NCBI GenBank assembly: GCA_039881145.1
Contig: JAYKKI010000063.1
Span: 12,617,001 to 12,681,000, forward strand
Direction: 5' to 3'
From: Druceiella hillmani
Taxonomy: Eukaryota > Arthropoda > Insecta > Lepidoptera > Hepialidae
Length of the DNA stretch: 64,000 bases
In this document: positions 34,755 through 45,075 of the stretch, in pieces
Layout of the letters: each line of letters begins with the position of its first letter
Numbering within the stretch: the first letter of the stretch is position 1
Program-made: the position numbers and the translations under genes
Notes under the pieces: generated by a model
The model's input: only the letters and a program-made list of their open reading frames with translations
Told to the model about the DNA's origin: nothing
The model's database searches: none

Positions 34755-35070
34755 TTTAAGGTTCAGTACATAAAAACCAAACGGAATCCTGTCGTTGTGA
34801 CAACACTGTATGTCTTTCAGTCTGTCCGTCCATCAAAAGCTCCTAACTTTGAAACGAAATAAGATAAGGAATGGAATTTCAAACCCAAGTGTAGTTCATT
34901 GGCCTAAAATTAGGAATAATATCAAAAATTACCTTTTGAGGGTTTTCAAAAATATAAAACGGGGGTAATCGGAGAGAATGTTGCTCTTTTCTACTATCAT
35001 ATGGGATATCTCTTTGAGTAGAGCATAAGCCATTGTTTTTAATTTCTGCTTCATTAGAAAACTGGAATTT
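34755..35070 (+). repeat. Diverged Lepidoptera-type interspersed repeat
   Basis: AAGGTTCAGTACATAAAAAC, CAAACGGAATCCTG, GTTGTGACAACACTGTATGTCT and CAGTCTGTCCGTCC follow the order of the GGTTCCGT...CGGAACCCT...CACTTTGTTGTCTGTC...CTGTCCGTC repeat recalled from moth and butterfly genomes. A related antisense form occurs at 44380-44520 and 52720-52870. No coding role. Confidence 0.5.
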
Positions 35071-35463
35071 AGTATACTATCAAAGCTTGCATTCTTACAC
35101 CTGTTTCGTTATCGAGTCTGTCTCAGAAACGGCATTACGTTCAATATAATAATTCCGTTCTGATATTCTAAAATTAACGATATTTTACGCCTGTGAAAAA
35201 CATACCAAGCTATGCATTTACATTGTGAAAAATTAAATGAATACATGCGAATTGATTAATACAAACACGTATGTACCTTTAAATGCTCACAGTATATACG
35301 GAAACCTCATGGTGTGAAAACCTCATCGTACCTGAGAGAATATGACCTTCATTTTCCTATAATCATCACGGCATAGATATATGAAAAATAACAAGTGGAA
35401 AAACTAAAACTCAACTACGGAAACAATACTGAGGAGCGCCAAATACATACATACATACATGGC
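35071..35463. other. No gene seen
   Basis: AT-rich, ends in a short (CATA)n run just before the minisatellite. Confidence 0.45.
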
Positions 35464-36082
35464 CTATGAAATTCGTAACGTTATATTCCCTAAGACACTC
35501 TCTGGATCAAGAAGAATCTAAGAACATTTCGTTTGTTGAAATCACTTTAATTGGTTATTCTGTACGAGGGAACAAACTTACTCTTACTGTGCGAGGGAAC
35601 AAATATACATACATAACCTGTGAATTTCATAACATTATATTCCCTAAGACTCTATCCGGACCATGACGAATCTAAAAACACTTTATTTGTTGAAATCACT
35701 TTAGTTGATTATTCTGTGCGAGGGAACAAACTTACTCATGTACATACATATATATCCTGCGAATTTCATAACATTATATTCCCTAAGACTCTATTTGGAC
35801 CATGACGAATCTAAAAACACTTTATTTGTTGAAACCACTTTAGTTGATTATTCTGTGCGAGGGAACAAACTTACTCATTTACATACATACATAACCTGGG
35901 AATTTCATAACATTATATTCCCTAAGACTCTATCTGGACCATAACAAATCTAAAAACACTTTGTTGAAATCACTTTAATTGATTATTCTGTGCGAGGGAA
36001 CAAACTTACTCATATACATACGAATCTAAGGACACTTCATTTGTTGAAATCACTTCGGTCCGTACAAGGGAACAAACTTACT

Positions 36083-36084
<2 letters not shown>
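35464..36084 (+). repeat. 139-bp minisatellite, about 4.3 copies
   Basis: The anchor GAATTTCATAAC lies at 35622, 35761 and 35900 (period 139); a first unit begins at 35468 and is 154 bases long because a CTTACTGTGCGAGGGAACAA stretch is partly doubled, and a fifth unit is truncated. Each unit holds ATTATATTCCCTAAGACTCT, ACACTTTATTTGTTGAAATC, ATTATTCTGTGCGAGGGAAC and a CATACATA tail. The frames that run through it shift between units, so they are not protein repeats. Confidence 0.95.

Positions 36085-36177
<93 letters not shown>
36085..36177. repeat. (TA)n microsatellite
   Basis: TA tract of about 90 bases with one CCA interruption, arising directly from the CATA-rich end of the minisatellite. 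Confidence 0.97.
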
Positions 36178-36179
<2 letters not shown>

Positions 36180-36180
<1 letters not shown>

Positions 36181-37129
36181 ATGACATTTTGTTAAAACAT
36201 TTATTTGCGTAATTTAATGTGGAACCAGCGGTCTTAATTTTTTCAGGTAAATAAATAAATTAAGTTCGTTCATGTAAAAAAAAAACATTTTTTAAATTCG
36301 TGTGGAAAATAATATAACGGAATAGAATATCAGCGTCAAGATTGGAATTTGTTAATCGGTACACTAACATAATTTTGTAATGCAGACAAACATGAAAATG
36401 GATAAATAATAAACGAGTAATATACATAACTACTACTTCGTATTAAGGACGGATAAAAAAATTAATTATAATAAAAAAATAACATTAATTATGTTAATGT
36501 TTTCATAAAAAAGTAACGAAACTATGCCTGTTTGCGCATATTATAAAAACTGCGAGATGGATTTTTAATTTATTTTGAAAGAACGAAAAGTGTCCAAAAA
36601 ATTTTGCAAAAGGCATAGGAACAACCATTTACGAAGGTAATAAAGAGTACAAAAATTATTTTATTTATTTATTTACCAAACTTTATGGCAAGCTATTATT
36701 TAATTACCAAACTTTATATTTACAACAGTGGACTTACTGCCACAAGATTCAAGATATTTAATTATAAAACAAACGTTCAATATAATTTTCTCAAAAATAT
36801 TTCAAGCGTCTGATAAAGCCAATTCCCTTCTTGACTCAGATTTTACTGGTTACGATAAGGAGACAGTACACCTAAGGTCTTTAATTACGCTCATTTTTAA
36901 TGGGCAATAATTCTTCGCTGTGAGACCATAAAATGAGTTGGTCTTACGAGATTATTCGAAATATTGCAGCGCCTTATTAATTTACAAATGACTTAAATTA
37001 ATCACATATTCCTCATCTATTTCATTACCTATTAATTTTATAAATGAAATATACTGAAGGGAATGTAAATTGCACAAGATATCGATGAGTTAGTAGCGCT
37101 CTTACCTCGAGAAAGTGGAGGTCATATAT

Positions 37130-37130
<1 letters not shown>
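36180..37130 (+). repeat. Family A repeat, third composite
   Basis: Matches 18900-20070 and the A arms near 7000 and 8000: AGCGGTCTTAATTTTT, ATAGGAACAACCATTTACGA, GTTACGATAAGGAGACAGTA, AATAATTCTTCGCTGTGAGA, ATTTTATAAATGAAATATAC and GGGAATGTAAATTGCACAAG. Non-coding. Confidence 0.7.

Positions 37131-37132
<2 letters not shown>

Positions 37133-37192
<60 letters not shown>
37133..37192. repeat. (AC)n(TA)n microsatellite
   Basis: AC run passing into a TA run; the TA run resumes at 37431 on the other side of the Helitron. Confidence 0.97.
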
Positions 37193-37195
<3 letters not shown>

Positions 37196-37430
37196 AAATA
37201 TATTATTTCTAAAAGGTGTTTTTTGGTCGAGCGGCTCGATCTCTTTAACTACTGCACCAAAAAAAATAAAAAAATTCGAAAAAAATCTTTTTGTTAATAA
37301 AAAAATTAATTTTTATAACAATTGGCATGAGCGCCATCTGTGGGCGACACATCAAATATCTTAGCCAAATTGTATACTTGCAACACGCTAGATGGCGATA
37401 TAGTGCGAAGACTTCGCACGGGTCAGCTAG
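37193..37430 (+). mobile_element. Short non-autonomous Helitron
   Basis: Starts TCTAAATATATTATT and ends GGGTCAGCTAG. A perfect hairpin (GTGCGAAG, one-base loop, CTTCGCAC) at 37403-37419 lies 7 bases before the terminal CTAG, and the element sits between an A (37192) and a T (37431), all hallmarks of Helitron 3' ends and target choice. At 238 bases it has no room for a Rep/helicase protein. It contains GCGCCATCTGTGGGCG and GCTAGATGGCG. Insertion split a TA tract. Confidence 0.85.
37403..37419 (+). other. Helitron 3' terminal hairpin
   Basis: Perfect 8-bp stem with a single-base loop, followed by GGGTCAG and CTAG. Confidence 0.85.
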
Positions 37431-37439
37431 TATATATAT

Positions 37440-38050
37440 ATTCATATAATTTCTTTTTTTATATACTCCATTTGTTCCACGAACATCCAATATCTGACAA
37501 GTCTCGGTCTTAATGTTTATGTGTCGAATTAGAGAAACTCAAAGTATCACTTGTTATTTTTCACCGAACCGTAGGTAGAAATCTCACTTATACCATACTA
37601 ATTCATTGACTATCTGAATATGAACGATGAGTACCAGAGACCGACTGAGATCCTGAAGAATATAAAGCGAGGAAACTATATTTACTATTGTGATCTGATT
37701 GCAAGGAAGTATTAAAGCTTTTTTTCTCTAAATAACTGTACGACTGTGTGGTTTTATTCGTAATACTCCTCAATTACATATTGTTACCATTTATATAGCT
37801 GCTTATATATTTATCTGAGTCAGTTACTTTACATTCAAAATTGGACAAATTATTTTTTCTCAATAATATGTTTAAGGGTGAAGGTACATTACGTTGAAGT
37901 TGGTGGAGCTTTGCTTAATGAGTAATAATAGATATTTTAAAAGTAAATTTAAATTAACTGTGAAGCTTTGACATCGGGTGTTATAAAAATACGTTATTTT
38001 TCTATTGAAGCGTAAATCAGATATATTATTGTAAGCTAATTGGATATATT
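37440..38050 (+). repeat. Family B repeat, copy 3
   Basis: Matches copies 1 and 2: CGAACATCCAATATCTGACA, TCTCGGTCTTAATG, GTGTCGAATTAGAGAAACTC, AACCGTAGGTAGAA, GACTGAGATCCTGAAGAATA and TTGGACAAATTATTTTTTCT. Confidence 0.75.
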
Positions 38051-38799
38051 TCTTTTTTATTCTTAGGGTTTCATAATGAACTCATATAAAATCAATCATG
38101 TGCCCGTCCGTCTGTCCCGTCCATGGCAGTAATTTTTCTAACAAACCGTCAGACGTAGAAACTAGTAATTTGGCATAGGAATTTAGCATACTAACCCGTA
38201 TATGTTTGTATAATATTTTGATGATATGGCTATAGCTGTATCATCAAAGCATTCATATGGAAATGTTAGAGGCGGCAAAGTAATATTATTTAAATTTGAG
38301 AATATTTGTTTCATTTCCTGCATCGAGTGGGATGTTAAATAAAAGAGCGGCTTCAAGAATTCCAAAACTATTTATATTATAGTTTTTTGTCAGACAGTTT
38401 AAAAGATATTGTTAAAATGTCCGCAAATTTTCTCAGACACCGTTCGATATATTTCAATAAGTAATATTCAAAATATTTGTATGCAAATTTTCTAAATTAA
38501 ATATTTAAAAAAAATGTTTTTTAAATTCCGTAGGTATATTGTTCAAACGATACGTCGTTTGAAAATGCTAATTATAAGGATCCTAGAAATATTTTTTCAT
38601 AATGTTAGGTAGAATATCTTCGGAAACATGACATGATAACATGTTTTCCCCTCCCATATTATTTCCGTAACTCCGAATCTCAAATGATGAATAGAGAGAA
38701 AACATAATCTTTAGGAGCCTATGCAAAACGTAGAGCAAAACTATAACGATACTTCTAAAAACCATAGTTTTAGAGATATTTACCATAATTTATATATTA
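38051..38799. other. No gene; diverged repeat with CCCGTCCGTCTGTCCC
   Basis: 38060-38170 carries TTAGGGTTTCATAATGAACT, GTGCCCGTCCGTCTGTCC and a CAAACCGTCAGACGTAGAAA phrase, a further diverged member of the Lepidoptera-type repeat. The rest is AT-rich. Confidence 0.4.
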
Positions 38800-38990
38800 A
38801 CCCTACTTAATGATATTAAGTATTATTAAATATTTATTGCGCTAGGAAGCCCATGTTAGTAATGGCTCATGATTAATAAATTAATTTAAATTCACGAAAT
38901 AATCGAAGCGCGAGCCAGACTGGATGAATATTTTTTAAAGTACTTCCTCATAAATCGAATTTGGAATGAATTTTTTCTCTCTCACGGATT
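38800..38990 (+). repeat. Interspersed repeat H, second copy
   Basis: Aligns with 22590-22715: TATTATTAAATATTTATTGC, GCTAGGAAGCCCAT, CGAAGCGCGAGC and ACTTCCTCATAAATCGAA. Confidence 0.5.
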
Positions 38991-39128
38991 CCATCCAGTA
39001 GGCCTTGAAGATGTTTTTTTAAATGCCTGAAAAAAAATTCTGGAAATATTTTCTGATACTGCATCTCTTACGCAAGGTATGAGCCCCCTACATTTTGTGT
39101 AATGCAAAATTACTTTATAGTACACGCT

Positions 39129-39130
<2 letters not shown>

Positions 39131-39172
<42 letters not shown>
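39131..39172. repeat. (TA)n microsatellite
   Basis: About 42 bases of TA. Confidence 0.97.
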
Positions 39173-39174
<2 letters not shown>

Positions 39175-39932
39175 TTATAAAAAGTTATATTTGTTATTTA
39201 ACCTAAGCAAATATTGTATTTTTATAGTGCACAAGCGCCGCATTAAACCAATTTTAATGATCTACCACTTTGAATTTTGATTTATTTTTCAAGTCTAAGT
39301 CCAATCAAGTTTTTTTACAATAATTATCGAAGCTTTCTTTCCTTTCGCATTCTAAACTTATCTTAGTTAACTTATTTTACTAACTAATGAAATTTTAGAG
39401 TTAAAAGCTTGACTGAACTTTATTAATTTCGTAATCATTTTTCGTTGCATTGCTTGAGTTATTTTATTTACCATTTTTTAAGCCGATTCTAATATGGTAA
39501 GTTGAGCATTTAGTGCGTTGTTATTTATGTTGTGAAATGCGTGCATGTATATGTTACGACTTACTGCTTATGTAGCTGTGCCAATATACCGTAAAATATT
39601 ATGACTTAGCTTAAAAAAGTGAAAAGTCTTTTTAAAGATCTTCCATTTTGATCCAATTATCAGTCTGTAAATGACTACTTAGGGATATGAACAAGTATTC
39701 CAACATGTGGTGAAAAAGGTGAACACACTATCAAACTTGTTATCTAGTCGATCTAACTGTTTACATATGTTTCGTTATAAATATGACATATTAAATCAAA
39801 TAAAAAAAAACATTTCAGCAAGTTCTTATGTTATATGAAATCGAATTCTTAGGTTTAATTGATTTTCTTTGCAGTAATGACTAAACTAAAGTGTCTAATT
39901 AAGATATAGCATACAAGCTCGAGAAGGAATTA
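39173..39932. other. AT-rich sequence, partly shared with 26820-27500
   Basis: 39330-39700 runs in parallel with 26820-27420. No gene seen. The stretch ends at the TA that flanks the pogo element. Confidence 0.5.
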
Positions 39933-41522
39933 GAGGAAGGTGGGACAAGATAGGAAAGTGAGGTAAGACGTGGTGCCACCCCTATACTTAAAACAAAACG
40001 CTCTAGCGTAATGCAATAAACACTCAAACGACCCGCTAACGCGTACCCTTTAGTCACTTGAGAATGATTAAAGTGGGATGTCGTTCTTCATCAATATTCA
40101 GACATAACTTTTTTTGACGAGTTTGTTTTTTTATTTTTGTACATTTAATTGTGCGATAAAAGTATTAACGAATTCGATGCTACAAGTGTTTTTTTTTTGT
40201 GAAATATATGGAAAATGAAGATTACAAATGAGCATTTTTTCAAATACGTTTTTGGTGTAAGATTTTATCACGCCTTCTTTTTTTGTAAATACCCAACGGG
40301 GTAAAATGGGGTACATCTGAAAGGGTATACCCCGTCATGCCCCACTAGATTTCCTGAAAACTATTTTATTTACTTTATATATCAGAATGATCCGGAATTA
40401 CGCTCGCGAAACTAATGAAGCTATTTGGTCGGAAAAGAAATGAAGAATGCACTTTCAGACGTACTTGAAAACAAAATGGAGTATTATTTAGCAGTGAAAC
40501 ATTTAGTTCGTACTGTCGTTGGTTCAGTGGAAGCGTTGAAAGTACCTTTAGATCTTAAATTGACAGTTTTCTCTAAATAAGAAGAAGTTAAAATGACGAA
40601 ATACACATTAGATTTCCAACAGAGTATATTTGGTTTAATAATTAGTGTCTTAAGATTGTTAGCGTATCATTTAGACAAAAAAAGGATAACAAAATACATA
40701 GGTTTAATACTAATTCTAAGAGGCTAGGAAAGATTGTTTTTTAGGTTATATGAAACGCCATCCACAAATTGCTGCAAGAAAATATGAGAGTATATTATAA
40801 AAAAGTAGCTATTAATAGTTATTTCAACCGATTAGGTGGAACACTCGATATAAAAAAAGTTCCTGCTGACCAAATACATAATGTGTCTCCATGGTATTAA
40901 ATACTAAAAGTAATATTATTGCTAGAAAGTGTGCAAAACAAGTAGATGCCTTTTCTTCTGCAGAAAAGGTGGCCACTATAACAGTTATAATTTGTGCTAG
41001 TGCAGTTGGCTACTACTTGCTGATTATGATGATATATCAACGCATGAAACCGGAAATGATGGCTAATGCTCTGCAGTGATACAATCTGTATAACAGGAGA
41101 ACTGCTCTTGCAACGATTTAAGAAGTTCATTAATTTTAGTGGAGCAACGAAAAAATGTCCTATGTTATTTCTCCTAGACGGCTATGCTACACATACAAAA
41201 ATATATTGAACTAATTAATTTGGCTGGGGAACAAGGGGTTGAGATCATCGTTTTGCAGCTTCATACGACTCACTAGATTCAATCACTCGATGTGGGTCTC
41301 ATGAGGCCCTCAAGTATATTTTTTGACCAAATGGTTAGTTCTTGCCTCAAATCTAATTCAGGACTCATGTCAATTCGACAAGTGTTGAAATTATTTGGGA
41401 AAAATTTCATAAAACCTGCTACAATGGTTACGGCGATAACTACATTTAAAAATGTATGAAATTCTATATTTTATTAAATTTAACATCAAACTTTAAATAT
41501 TCCACCTTACCCCACTTTCCTC
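39933..41522 (+). mobile_element. Pogo/Tigger-type DNA transposon, full length, inactive
   Basis: 1590 bases. The left end GAGGAAGGTGGGACAAG and the complement of the right end, GAGGAAAGTGGGGTAAG, are imperfect terminal inverted repeats. TA is present immediately outside both ends (39931-39932 and 41523-41524), the duplicated target of the Tc1/mariner/pogo superfamily. Inside is a decayed transposase of the expected order: helix-turn-helix, then DDE domain. The size fits a compact pogo-type element. Confidence 0.85.
40387..41459 (+). pseudogene. Pogo/Tigger/Jerky-type DDE transposase, decayed
   Basis: The ATG at 40387 opens MIRNYARETNEAIWSE, then a frameshift, then MKNALSDVLENKMEYYLAVK, matching the psq/pogo DNA-binding start of the family. 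Further on come GYMKRHPQIAARK (CENP-B-type region), FSSAEKVATITVIICASAVG with YQRMKPEMMA (start of the DDE core), LLDGYATHTK (second catalytic Asp kept), LAGEQGVEIIVLQLHTTH and SLDVGLMRPSS (third Asp kept), and a C-terminal RQVLKLFGKNFIKPATMVTA ending at 41459. Where relatives have NVDETG this copy reads NVSPWY, so the first catalytic Asp is lost. At least eight stops and several frameshifts are present. Relatives have roughly 400-500 residues. Confidence 0.85.
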
Positions 41523-41529
41523 TACCTTC

Positions 41530-42230
41530 TGAAAACATATGTAAACACAGCAAAGCAAAACCAAAGCACCGCGAATCATCTGTGCAAACAAATGCGAGTA
41601 TGTGTATATTTTCCTACGTAACAAACATCTTCGAGCGGGGGAAAGAAAAGCGTTGAGAAAACTCCGAGAGCGGTAAGCAAACGACCCATCTACCGGCATG
41701 CGGTAAGCTGAAAGACAAATAAAGCGTAACACAAGAAAACATCACACTGATTTCGAGAGGAAAATTTTTGGCTATATTTTTGAGCGACTTGGGAAAATGT
41801 TATTGTGTACTGTTTAGCGGGAAAATAAAACATTTGACAATAAGAAAGAAGCTGTTTAGAAGAAAAATGACAGCTTGTCCTGTATTAAATTTTTAAAAGC
41901 CACCGTCTTACCAACCAAAGCAAGTAGTTTTTACATCAGTTAATTAAGGGGAAAAATGTAATTCCCCTGACAAAAAAAACAAGTTATATTTCAGATTTAA
42001 AAATATGTTGTTTTACGTTTGTTCGTATATTTTAGAGTAGTTTATCATCTTGTAAACCCAATGTTTGTAATTAGTTTACATAAATTTAGTGGAAAGATGG
42101 TATTTATTTTTGGGAATGTTTATTTTGTATGAGCCATATTATTCCGCAACTTTGGAAATTTTTTTGGACAAATCATAGTTTTCATAACATCCTCCATGTT
42201 GTAAAAACTGTGATAAATATAAAATAAAGT
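41530..42230 (+). repeat. Family C core plus flank, copy 3
   Basis: Contains GAAAGAAAAGCGTTGAGAAA, ACTCCGAGAGCGGTAAGCAA, CATCTACCGGCATGCGGTAA and TATTTTTGAGCGACTTGGGA, then an AT-rich tail shared with 23400-23660 and 28850-29030. Confidence 0.75.
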
Positions 42231-43330
42231 TATAAAATAAATGAGCAGCGTATGTAGTTCAGACGTCTTACGTATCGAAATATCGATTATATCCCCGAAA
42301 TATTATTGTACCTCTGAACTTTCTGTCATCAAAATGAAGGGTTGTTAAATTTTTCCTTGTAAGTTTCACAATTAAAGTCACAGTTTATTAAGTTAATGTA
42401 GTTGTTATAATATATCATTAAATGATATTCTGGGTATAATACAATGTGTTTTGTTAACAGCATCTGATTGAATGCATATATATGTCAAACACATTTTAAC
42501 TCTCAGATTGGTTTAGTTTTAAACATTCTTTTTTTAAATAGATGGAGTATAAGCTTGTACTAATCCCGCGTTCCACTGTTGACACTAATATTAATTATTA
42601 TTAACATTAAGATCTTTATTTTCTCCCGTTTATTCCTCTGAAGTATTCTTCCGAAGTATTTTTTCCTCTGAGTTTCCTTTCTTCATTCTTTATCTGTTAT
42701 CGCAATCTCTATCATCACATAGGCATATCATATCACATAACATCACAAGGTTTTACTGGCATACCAATTTTTCCTTTATGATCATTTCCAAGTAAAGACA
42801 CTTTTGCCGAGCACAGATATTTAGAGCCTGTTTTATGAACAAGGCGTATATGACTTCAACATTTCTCTAATTTCAGAAATCATTAATTTATCGTTCAGTT
42901 TTAAGTGCTAACGTTAATGTTTCCCTGGTTCTCTGACAGGTGTGTATTTTTAAGGTTATCTCCTCATTTTATATCTAAAGTAGGAATAGCCGTAAATTTT
43001 GCTAAATTTATTTGAATCAAAAGTATAAACCGGCAGAGAGCTGTTTGTGTCTGAGATGCTGTCATACAACGAAACCTAGATCATGGTTAATAATTTAAAT
43101 AAAATAGATATAATACTTCATAACGTAGTTTCATTTAGTTGTGAATAAAAATTAAGTCCTTATCCTTAATCATATTTTAATAACTGTTCAAAGTCCATTC
43201 GCTCGCAATTGCAAATTGTTTTTCAACGAATTCAAAGTCACTTTTTAAAACATTCCATTTCACGATTTTGAAATTATAATTACATTAATAGTTATTTCTT
43301 CCCACACATTTGCACTGAATTCCACTGGAT

Positions 43331-43532
43331 GGTAATTGTCTCTAATTACATGGGGGTTAACGTAACCCCAAAAATGATTACAGTATGTTCGCTTTTTCTC
43401 CAATCACCATCGCGTCGATAACCTGTAGTTCTCGTAGCGACACATGCGTACGCAATTTTAATTAAAAGCCAAATGGCATACTGACTATAGACGGTTTTCG
43501 TTCCGTTCCGTGGCGAGAAATGAGAGAGGTGC
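43331..43532. other. 200-bp block present only in copy 1 of the duplication
   Basis: Copy 2 passes from CACTGGAT straight to GGGGCTGTTTTTTTG (51865-51890) with fewer than 15 bases between. Here about 200 bases intervene, with CATCGCGTCGATAACCTG and CGTAGCGACACATGCG. A minus-strand 79-codon frame runs through the block and both sides, which points to a deletion in copy 2 rather than an insertion here. Confidence 0.6.
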
Positions 43533-44379
43533 GGGGCTGTTTTTTTGTATATGCCGCACGTCACATTTTTTAAGTTCGTCGGCACGGGGGAAAATTTGTT
43601 TAGAATTACTAATATATCATCTCCACGAATTTTTTTTATTTCTATGCGACAGTTGAATTGTAAAGAAAAGTATATTTTTTAATATGTTTTTCATTAGATG
43701 ATTTAGTTGCCGATTCTTAATATCTCCTCAAAATTTGGTTACTGACCAAAATGTAACCTTCTGTATTTTCAATCATCTGAAACGAAGCTAAACTATTATT
43801 TACGGTGTATAATAACATTTATAAACTTAATAAGTAACTGTCTTCATGCATACCTAAATGTTTCATGCACTAACCAAAACACTTTGGATGCTTTGGAAAA
43901 AATATAGGTAACAACCTTTGCAAACGGCATGTATCTATGACTTGGTATTTACAAAAAAATCGAAATATCGAAGTAAACATTTAAGCATTTAAGAATACAT
44001 AATTGTGCTGTTATTCTATTTGCATATATTATATTAATTTCTTCTACTACGTAAAAATATATAAATTTTTGTAATATTATATATGGCTCTTCTCACAATA
44101 TAAGAAATATTAGAGCTGAATTATAACATCTTATGGAATACTGTTTTCTAGACAGACCTGATAACGAAATAGGTGTTAAATTTCCAAATTTGGTAGTTCA
44201 TCAAGTTGTTGTCTTTTTGATGAAAGAAAAATTAAAAAAGGAGTTATCTACACTGAAACAGATCTTATCAATGATATCCCACATGCCCACTCGGAAAAAA
44301 GTAACATCCATCCCCCTCGCTTCCACTTGACATGTTTGAAATCCCCCTCAAATTGTCATTTAAATACTATTCCTAGGTT

Positions 44380-44520
44380 TGGACCAAGGAACACATCGGA
44401 CATGACTTTGGACATGACCAATAACTTATTTCGTCTAGAAATTAGAAACTTCTGACTGACAACGATATAGACAAAAAGAAACACAACGTTACCACAATGA
44501 TAAGGCTCCGTTCGGACTTT
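44380..44520 (-). repeat. Lepidoptera-type interspersed repeat, antisense copy
   Basis: TAGACAAAAAGAAACACAAC, GTTACCACAATGATAAGGCT and CCGTTCGG read on the minus strand as a diverged CGGAACCCTTAT...TTGTTGTCTGTCTGTC unit. The duplicate is at 52720-52870. Confidence 0.45.
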
Positions 44521-44608
44521 CTGGGTAAGAGTGTATCAAATGTGTACATGGGGGCTGTGGATAGTCGGTTCAAACATAGATTTGTGACGATTAATCTTTT
44601 CGCGTTTC

Positions 44609-44609
<1 letters not shown>

Positions 44610-44676
<67 letters not shown>
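44610..44676. repeat. (TA)n microsatellite
   Basis: TA tract with one GTA break. Absent from the equivalent place of copy 2 (near 52915), so it arose after the duplication or was lost there. Confidence 0.95.
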
Positions 44677-44679
<3 letters not shown>

Positions 44680-44707
44680 CATATAACTTTTCAGGTTATA
44701 TGACAAT
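44675..44707. other. Perfect 13-bp hairpin next to (TA)n
   Basis: ATTGTCATATAAC (44675-44687), loop TTTTCAG, GTTATATGACAAT (44695-44707). Perfect arms, adjacent to the TA tract and just before a family D arm. Confidence 0.9.
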
Positions 44708-44724
44708 CTTTGCTAATAGCCCAA

Positions 44725-45075
44725 CTGAAGATGTTGTAATACAATGAAACCTAGGTCGTGGTAAAGAAATTAAAGAAAGTAGAAATAATATACATCACGT
44801 TAGTTTAATTTAATTATCAATAATGAATTTCTATAAAATTAACGTTAAATAGATTCAATATTCCTAATTCATATTTATATTAGTTTAACCAAACGTATAT
44901 TCCTAATTCGTATATATATGTGTAGTTAAACCACTTTTTTATATTAAATATATTTGACGTTAATTTTGTAGAAATTCATTATCACTTAATTTTTATTCAC
45001 AACTAATGTAATAATTTAAATAAAGTAGATATAATACCACATCACGTAGTTTCATTTAGCTGTGAATAAAAATTA
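44725..45075. repeat. Family D foldback repeat, rearranged copy
   Basis: A right-type arm (GAAACCTAGGTCGTGGTAAA ... ATCACGTTAGTTTAATTTAA ... AATGAATTTCTATAAAATTA) at 44738-44860 is followed by an inverted outer segment (ATTTGACGTTAATTTTGTAG at about 44949) and a smaller inverted pair around 44985-45075 (ACTTAATTTTTATTCACA / TGTGAATAAAAATTAAGT). Confidence 0.7.

Noticed and set aside
35466..35944. Repeated peptide with SVRGNKLT motif, possibly a repeat protein
   Set aside because: The 139-bp period is not a multiple of three, so the frame changes between units; the peptides are by-products of the minisatellite.
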